Positions 57,361 to 64,000 of a stretch of 64,000 nucleotides of DNA are shown here, in pieces (the first letter of the stretch is position 1; the number at the start of each line of letters is the position of its first letter). The stretch comes from Lamellibrachia satsuma. Lineage: Eukaryota > Annelida > Polychaeta > Sabellida > Siboglinidae. Where the stretch lies: assembly GCA_033239005.1 (NCBI GenBank), contig BSQZ01000070.1, forward strand, positions 265,617 through 329,616, written 5' to 3'. The notes beneath the pieces were generated by a model that was given only the letters and a program-made list of their open reading frames with translations, was not told the DNA's origin and searched no databases. A program made the translations under genes and the position numbers.

Positions 57361-57389
57361 TAAATACAAATCGGTATCCTTGGTACTGT

Positions 57390-57600
57390 AACAGTGCAAT
57401 CGGCTATACATACAACGGTTCATTAGTGAACCGACAATCACAAATGTTCCAAACATATAACGGTTCACTGGTGATTTAAGTACCTTAATATCACCAGTCG
57501 GACATAAACATAACAGCTAACTAGTAAACTAAATTGATTAGCAACAACAATTACAATAAACATAACGGTTCAGTACTGAGTAAATTGTTGTAACATTACC
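57390..57600. repeat. Irregular repeat of CATAACGGTTCA
   Basis: ACGGTTCATTAG, AACGGTTCACTGGTG and ATAACGGTTCAGTACTG recur with CATAAACATAAC spacers over about 200 bp. Confidence 0.5.
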
Positions 57601-59114
57601 TATTCTAACAACAGTGTTAGGGAGATACAAAATATTATTCCAAGTTAATCCCCATTAATAAAATAACACATGCTTAGAAAGAAAATTATGTTTTCAACCA
57701 AAAAGTAATTTCGAACATAAATAAAACACCGCTTTATTATATAAAAATAGTTTTAAAAACAAACAGATTTCATATGCCCAGTCAAATGTATTTTAAACAG
57801 AGCTAATCATAGCGAACATGTGCCGAAATTATTTCAGATGTCAAACTAATTGATAATCTCATACGATTTCTTTTCTTTCTCTGACAATACATTCCTATTT
57901 ATCGATACTGCTGTTTGTACTGTTTTGTGTACTCAATATGGTCTTGACAACTTATACAAATATCGTGATTGCAACAATATGTAACCCCAACACTGACACA
58001 AGTGTAAGTCCTACCTTTATTATTGACATCAATCATACGTTTCCAGCTACAATTATTAGTATTCTACCATTACATCAAAACCATTGTTATTACAAAACAA
58101 AAGCAACTATACCATTTCTTCTATTATAACATTATTATGTGCAAATGTAATATGTTACGACTAGCAGAGTAATTAACCTGGTAATCGCATCCTAGTTATA
58201 TTAAAAGTTGACACTGTGTGCATGTGTATAAATAAATTGATACACGTTTCATCTGGCATTTGTAAATATCTAAAATATTACACCATAGCAATATGTGTCT
58301 GACCAGAACGGGTTGTCATAATCCCATACATCCTACCTACACCCATTTACACTTATCCTGTTTGGCGAGGCGTGTTTTATACAGTCGATCACACTACAAG
58401 CATTATGTAAGTATATGCATATATATATATATTTAAAACATTTGCTTATGTCTTAACACAAACTATGTGCTCGGGTGGAAAACAAGTTTAATACATTGCG
58501 ATTAATTAATACCCGAAATGACTTGTACGTGAACTAATTGATGCAACTCCTACCCAAAAGTAAATTGACAGGTTTGTTGAACATGTATGTTTAGCAGTGT
58601 TATTGGGGGATAGAATGTATTGAACAGATGTTTTGCTACCATCTTATTCCATTGTGATATGCCAGTATCCACACAGCTGTATACTTTCTGCAATTAAATT
58701 TGTTATTGCTCTTGTTATTTCGGTGTTGTCACATTTGCTTTGCACAACGGCATATGTTGAGTATGAATTAATTGTGCTGGGTTCGAGTCGTGTCCACAAG
58801 CACTCAAATAGATGTTTGACATGAGTTGTTGTACAACTACAAATTGATATGTTCTGACGCTAGGCACCGCCTCACGCATAGTAACGCATTTTCAGACAAG
58901 GCAACTTAACAATAGTTCATCACTTAAGAGCCAAATCCATCAGACACAAACTGGCATGACTGGACGTCGTGTTACCAATAACATTCTCTCCGGCCACTTT
59001 CCCAACTTTGTGTTGTTATTCATACGTTATCCTGCATTTAACATTCGACTGTTGCACTGCAAATACCATTCGCCACGAAAACAAAGCCGGTATAACTTTG
59101 GGACACTTTCTTCC

Positions 59115-59490
59115 TTATGAGTTGGTATTACCACCCCCAGGGCCTTTCAGGGAAGCATACACTTTATGAACAACCTGTACACGTGCTTCTGATGAAAGAG
59201 CTTCATATTCAGTAGCTGGGTGGTTCGTCATTTCATACTCAAGTACATTGGCATTTGAGTGAGGTGAATAGACGGCGTTTGATTGAGTTTGAGGCGGAAC
59301 AGCAACTAGCGAAGCATACACTTTAGGAACGACAGGAACACGGTCTGACTGAGAGAGATATTGGTATTCAGCGACTGGTTGGTTAGTCATTCCATATCCA
59401 ACTGCCTGTGGGTTTGGGGAAACGCCGGTGTTCGATCGCTGCTGTGGTGAAGAGTCTTTCAGGTTAACATCAGACGTCGACACGATCGTC
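59115..59490 (-). CDS. Receptor cytoplasmic-tail exon, copy 2, intact
   Basis: Starts after GTTTACAG at 59,491 and runs open to a stop at 59,115-59,117 (125 codons). The tail has two similar modules: YGMTNQPVAEYQYLSQSD plus PVVPKVYASL, and YEMTNHPATEYEALSSE plus VVHKVYASL. In each, YxxL is followed 12 residues later by YASL, matching ITAM spacing (YxxL-x(6-12)-YxxL). A further Tyr in AVYSPH lies between. It ends KGPGGGNTNS. These are candidate phosphotyrosine docking sites for SH2 proteins; no kinase domain is present. The upstream exons of this copy, apart from the mini-exon, were not identified. Confidence 0.7.
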
Positions 59491-59844
59491 CTGTAAACAG
59501 AGCACGTCATCATATCTACTATGTCAATGCTTTTTTTTACACAACCTGGAATAATACATGTCTACACACAGCTTCGTTTGCGCTGTAGCATTCATAATCA
59601 TCACTATAATAGCTTAGCTATGTGTGTATTCTGAGACGTCCTTGCATTTGTATCGATATTATGTTCAAATAACTAGTATGCAGTTAACAACTCTTGTAAT
59701 TCAATAATTATTATGTTGTGCTGTAGAGTTGGGTGTGTTCGTTATATAACTGCTATTATACAAGACATTTTCTAACAAAATAAAGTATATATAGTATCAC
59801 TGATCAATGTGCTACTCGTAGGAGATGTAGTCTGCTATTCTTAC

Positions 59845-59878
59845 CTGTTGTTGTGCTTAGTTTGAGGCCAGGAGGATA
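59845..59878 (-). CDS. 34-nt receptor tail mini-exon, copy 2
   Basis: Same length, phase and splice sites (TGCTTTCAG and GTAAGAAT) as 17,811-17,844. Encodes SSWPQTKHNNR, completed by the first base of the tail exon. Confidence 0.65.
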
Positions 59879-60736
59879 CTGAAAGCATAAACAAGAGTAA
59901 GTGACACTGATGGTTGTTCCAGTTAGACATCAGTGAGGGACGAGAGTCACTTTTCCCAACGGGACTCAACCGCCTGCATTGGTAACCACCCGAGACCTGG
60001 GCTAGTTGTATACAGGGGCACATTGTTACAAAGTCGTTTTACGAAAACATAGCACACAGTCAGAGTCACCATCGACAGGAGATGGTTGGAAGTCCACATG
60101 ACACAGTCTACAAAAATTCAGGACTTAAGAAGACGAAATTAACCAGGTGTGGACAAAAACGACTTTTTGACCACATACAAGTTCTTTGCTGTGCCCACAT
60201 CATATTATATCACGCTACCACTTTTTTCTGTTTTGTGAATGAAACTTGAAACATATATGCTATATGAGCAATTCTCAAAAGGTCGTTCAATAAAAGTGAC
60301 AGTGTGATAAATTTTAAATTGTCTTAATCATAACAAATTTGAACACACAACTCAAGTACAGAACCTATACTATGGAGATATCATGTTTAGAAGGTAGTTA
60401 GATCAACAATAACCACGCGCTGGGCATTTGCAAAGCACCCTCTCATTTGCTTGGTCGTGACTGATGACACCCATGCTGCTCTCACTAAACCACTTTAGTA
60501 TGGTAAGAATGTAACACATTGTTGTTTCTAGCCTTTATGTTTGACAAACAATACTAATGTATTTAAAGTTGATACATAGTTAAATTTCCCTTCTTTGAAG
60601 TGAATCCATACTGATCTATGAATTAAATATCTGGCAGCATTGCCCCACACTTGGTAAATTTTAAATGGTAGTCTTGATTGTGATACTTTCCAGACATGTG
60701 ACATGTTGTTTCAATGATATAAAGTGAAAATGGTAG

Positions 60737-61012
60737 TTAGGTATCATTTAAAAAAGAAATAATGAGTTTATGTAAGTCGGTCATAAGTATCATGCAAATG
60801 GGCGTCACCATTACGACCAACCACGTGTCTTGAATGATCCAAAGACGGTAACAATACTCGTATCCAACATCACAAGTCACAATAAGGTCATTATGTAGAC
60901 AGTTGAGCAGTGGTTGGCAACACAATGCATGACATATGATGATTGTGATCCGCAACCAGTGATATATGTTGTGGTCGTACTGATGACGCTGCACGGTTAT
61001 CGTGCCTATCAA
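60737..61012 (-). pseudogene. Possible CCP/sushi remnant
   Basis: One frame contains NDLIVTCDVGYEY, which resembles the central part of a sushi domain (xIxVTCxxGYE). Flanking cysteines are not in place. It may be a relic of the ectodomain of receptor copy 2. Confidence 0.3.
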
Positions 61013-61120
61013 GTATTGAAACTGCAGGTCGAATTGTAAGATATAAAGTCATGCAGAAGTCAAGTGTAAATCCTTTTAATTCAGTATAATAAATTGACAA
61101 AAGCAGTGTTATAAGGCCTG

Positions 61121-61606
61121 CTACAGGACCAGGTTCAGACCCCCAAATACTTCAATACACCGCATTATAAAATCGCACACTTGGCTTCGGATAGCTGCAT
61201 CTGTCGATACAGATGAACGACCAGCTCCCAACTGGAGCGTATATCCAGTGGTGCACATGTAACTAACTAACGCGGTGATCCCATCCATCGCGGCGTCGGC
61301 GTGTGCAGTATCAGCGTTCGGTGTCCACCGAGACCTGCAGAGGCCGTCATGCGCGGTAAAATTCGTCATGCGTACGTTGTGGCTGCACCATTCCTTGATA
61401 TATCTCTGTTCGCTACAAACGCCACCGGTCTTACACCCAACGCAAAAACACGCCAATATTCGTGCCTTGGTGGTCATTCCTTTGCCCGGCTTGACACTAT
61501 GCATTCCTCGTGTGCCTAGCACTGTTCTCAGCATGTTTGCTGAAATCTTGTTGTTTGTGTAACAGTTGGCGCATGCGCGAGGTTCAAGTTTCAGTATATT
61601 TAACAA
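61121..61606 (-). other. Unidentified cysteine-containing ORF
   Basis: 161-residue frame with CFCVGCKTGGVCSEQRY and MCTTGYTLQLG. No clear domain, no signal peptide and no confirmed splice sites. A short plus-strand frame overlaps. Confidence 0.25.
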
Positions 61607-61612
61607 GATTTA

Positions 61613-61668
61613 ACAAGTATGTCAAGTAATATGGCTAACAACAAGTATGTCAAGTAATATGGCTAACA
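61613..61668. repeat. Two 27-bp tandem units
   Basis: ACAAGTATGTCAAGTAATAT followed by GGCTAAC, twice in a row. The preceding TTTAACAAGATTTAACAAG resembles the CR1 3' terminal repeat. Confidence 0.8.
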
Positions 61669-61742
61669 ACAGACGACCAAGTACTTATATGACATCCGTT
61701 TAGATTAGCACAACAGAATGGCCACGACACTCGTGTTTATAG

Positions 61743-62145
61743 CATACGGTCGTAATTTGCACACGGTCGTAATGTGACTATTTGTGATGACGACGCGATT
61801 TTACATAACTTCTTTTGACTTCGGGCGCCATTTTGTCTTGGCTGCTTGTCATGAATATTCATTGCCGTCGTCATCGAAGATGTTGCAATGGCAATCTGTA
61901 TATTTTGTTGCATATCGAGCGTTTACCGGCGATCCATACGTATGTAACGAAATGACGCCGCTGATTCTTATAACATTAACCGATTCTTGCACTTAAACGG
62001 GAAACAAAGTAGAGTAGCAAACATTATAGAATATGTAGTATAATAAATGTTAAGCATAGAATAATGCTGACAACGCGCGTTGGTTTATAGTTTACGGTTT
62101 TTTAAAATTAGTGTAGGCAGTGACGTCGCACATTACGACCGTATG
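61743..62145. mobile_element. Candidate MITE, 14-bp inverted repeats
   Basis: CATACGGTCGTAAT (61,743-61,756) faces ATTACGACCGTATG (62,132-62,145). A second ACGGTCGTAATGTG at about 61,763 extends the left end. No transposase ORF. Confidence 0.55.
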
Positions 62146-62479
62146 GTCAACCTTTGAAGACTTGTGTTCATAAAATTATGAGTACTAAGGTTCACTCTAG
62201 GTGGTAATTATGGTGACTATTATACTATTGTTAGAATTATGTTTGTAAAACTATAATTAGATTAATATTATGGTACATATTTTACGATGCAGACGGACTG
62301 GCTAATGGCGTCACGTTTTGAACATACTTTTACAGCCAACATAGCCGAAACTATTGGGCATAAAAAAATTATTATCGCAAGCACACATGCAATTTTATCA
62401 TATGCATGTCTTTATTATTAGAGCATCACAACAACATATTGTATAAGTATATACATTAAAAATGCATATTTTTAATGAC

Positions 62480-62898
62480 TAATTGTGCTGCCTAGTTCAA
62501 CAACCCCAGAAGTCCATTTGTTGGAAATTTATTTGTATTTGATCAACAGGTGTCGCTACTATCTATCTGTACTGCCACACACTAATATTAATTATTTCAT
62601 GCACTTAAGTCCTGTTATCCTCGTTTTACTGGGTGCCCTGAATGGCAAAATACACTGGGTGAACAACCTCTTAACCGACCCACCATGACATGCAACTATT
62701 TCTGAAGATGAAAGAAAAGCCATGTTTACAGACTTTTGGGTACTGGGTAGCTATAACCTGCAACATGCTCATCTGTTTGTTTTGTTTTTTATATACGAAG
62801 CAAGTTAGCCGTGGAATATACTGTTCAAACTTTGAATGCGTTTTTCTCCCTTATTACAAATATGGACTTAGGGGTTGTTGAACTAGGCAGCACAATTA
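62480..62898. mobile_element. Tc1/mariner-like MITE with TA duplication
   Basis: ATTGTGCTGCCTAGTTCAAC... at 62,482-62,507 is the exact 26-bp inverse of 62,871-62,896, and both ends are bounded by TA. The 419-bp element has no transposase. The interior frames look non-coding. Confidence 0.8.
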
Positions 62899-63204
62899 AG
62901 ATTGACATATACAAAATGGCGACCTTTAGAGAATTGCTCATATAGTATAAGGGGGTTATGCCAAGAAGTTAAACTGAAATTCAGGATTTGCTATCGTCAA
63001 CATGCATTCAACAACAAAACTTCTGTTGTTACAATTGTACTGGGGCAAGTTGTTACAACTGTAACAATGCTCTAGCGGCTTGCACCAATGGCTCAGCCAT
63101 CGAGTTGTGTGCTGACAATGACTGAAAAAACTAAATTTATTTAACGACATGTGAACGCTTTGTTTCACTTGTGAAGCCTAGCCTACTGGTTTATAACCAG
63201 TACT

Positions 63205-63375
63205 GTAAATGCTAGCAGCGTGAATGTGTTTAAAAGCAAAAATAAAACATTTTAATTATCTCAGAAGGACGGGTTGACACATAGATGAAAAATTGTTGGA
63301 CTCTCGACAAGCCAATGGCGTAATTGTCCACTTGCCATCTGGACGTTTTGCCTTGGATGGCAATTTTGTTCAGTG
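63205..63375 (+). mobile_element. CR1 LINE 3'-end fragment
   Basis: ATGCTAGCAGCGTGAATGTG and TTGTTGGACTCTCGACAAGC, ending GCCTTGGATGGCAATTTTG. Plus-strand 5'-truncated copy. Confidence 0.8.
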
Positions 63376-63529
63376 GTATTAAATATGTATGGCACAGCCC
63401 TTATTTGAGCAATTAGTAAATATTGCACGATTCATTGAACCATGGTGCTTGTGCGTGTGAGCCTGAGTGCTTACGCATGTATCATTCAATCAAGTAGACG
63501 TCGCACAGGTATATTGCCTTTCTCTATTT

Positions 63530-63740
63530 CAGTGTAGACATCAGAGGAAAATAAATTCATGGAACAAATTATCTATAAATTATGTAAATGCTAGTGGCGT
63601 GAATATGTTTTTTTTTAAATTACAAATGTCTCAGAAGAGCAGGTTACACACTAATTAAAAAATGTTGACTCTCGATAAGCCAATGGGTTCCTTGTCCACT
63701 TGCCATCTGGATGTTTGCTCTAGATGTTAAATCTAGTCAA
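63530..63740 (+). mobile_element. CR1 LINE 3'-end fragment
   Basis: AGACATCAGAGGAAAATAAA, TGGAACAAATTATCTA and GACTCTCGATAAGCCAATGG. It aligns with the fragment at 18,150-18,345, and the sequence beyond it (63,740-64,000) aligns with 18,360-18,640, so this insertion predates the duplication. Confidence 0.8.
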
Positions 63741-64000
63741 ATCTGAGTCAAGGTGCAAACGTCCATCAAAATGCAGTACTGTCAAACAAACATAATTATT
63801 AGCCCTTAATTAGTATTTTATGAATTGGCATAGTGACCTGTTCGCTCATGAGCTATCTCTTCGTAGTCCGATGTCATTCCGCTAGTCTGCAGCACCGTCG
63901 CTTGGGTAGGGTTGTCCCCATTGCCATGGTGCTGACCAGCTTGGGAGTCCTTTGTGTGTCCACTGCAATGACAAAAATGTGACATGCTCCATTGACTTTA

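Larger units (their letters stand above)
57943..64000. repeat. Segmental duplication, copy 2
   Basis: Direct-orientation counterpart of 15,757-18,640. It is longer because the interval 59,990-63,740 has gained sequence, including MITEs and CR1 3' ends. The end of the homology is cut by the window edge. Confidence 0.85.

Overview
The window is AT-rich eukaryotic DNA: multi-exon gene pieces with GT-AG introns, long (TA)n and (CA)n tracts, many non-LTR retrotransposon fragments, a Ty3/gypsy remnant and a large Polinton (Maverick/adintovirus-like) element. The host gene joins CTLD, LDLa, CUB, CCP, EGF, LamG, HYR and GCC2_GCC3 modules through phase-1 introns. That repertoire suggests an early-branching metazoan, with a sponge as my best guess; this is inference.

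Layout. 1-9,850: LINE fragments, including a nearly complete minus-strand CR1 element (6,650-9,850), and small foldback elements. 9,850-15,750: repeats, a LINE C-terminal fragment and one conserved-looking orphan ORF. 15,757-18,640: first copy of a segmental duplication holding the 3' exons of a receptor-like gene. 19,555-28,338 and 39,928-46,449: minus-strand exons of one large type I transmembrane receptor-like gene. From N to C the order is CTLD (part), LDLa, two CUB, three CCP, cbEGF, pentraxin/LamG, HYR, two uncharacterised modules, a furin-like basic site, four GCC2_GCC3 modules and a TM helix, probably followed by the tyrosine-rich tail at 17,117-17,844. Stops and frameshifts in many exons mark it as a pseudogene. 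28,410 to about 39,000: a 5'-truncated plus-strand Polinton inside the intron between the EGF and LamG exons. It carries a PolB remnant, packaging ATPase, PLA2-like protein, chromodomain integrase, zinc-ribbon protein, capsid proteins, a hydrophobic protein joined to an adenain-like protease, a fibre and a second PLA2-like protein. 47,000-55,000: a plus-strand CTLD half-exon, more CR1, a decayed Ty3/gypsy and a MITE. 57,943-64,000: second copy of the duplication, with an intact tail exon, plus MITEs and CR1 3' ends.

How the parts work together. The receptor tail holds ITAM-spaced YxxL pairs, so the host locus looks like a small family of modular, probably immune-type, surface receptors duplicated in direct orientation about 42 kb apart. 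The copy carrying the Polinton is dead; the other keeps an open tail. The Polinton genes share a near-identical AT-rich TATAGTAT-type motif touching each start codon and the element encodes a zinc-ribbon protein, suggesting its own late-type transcription programme.

Caveat: many lesions are 1-nt indels in homopolymers, so uncorrected sequencing error could account for some of them. Several substitution-type stops are harder to explain that way.
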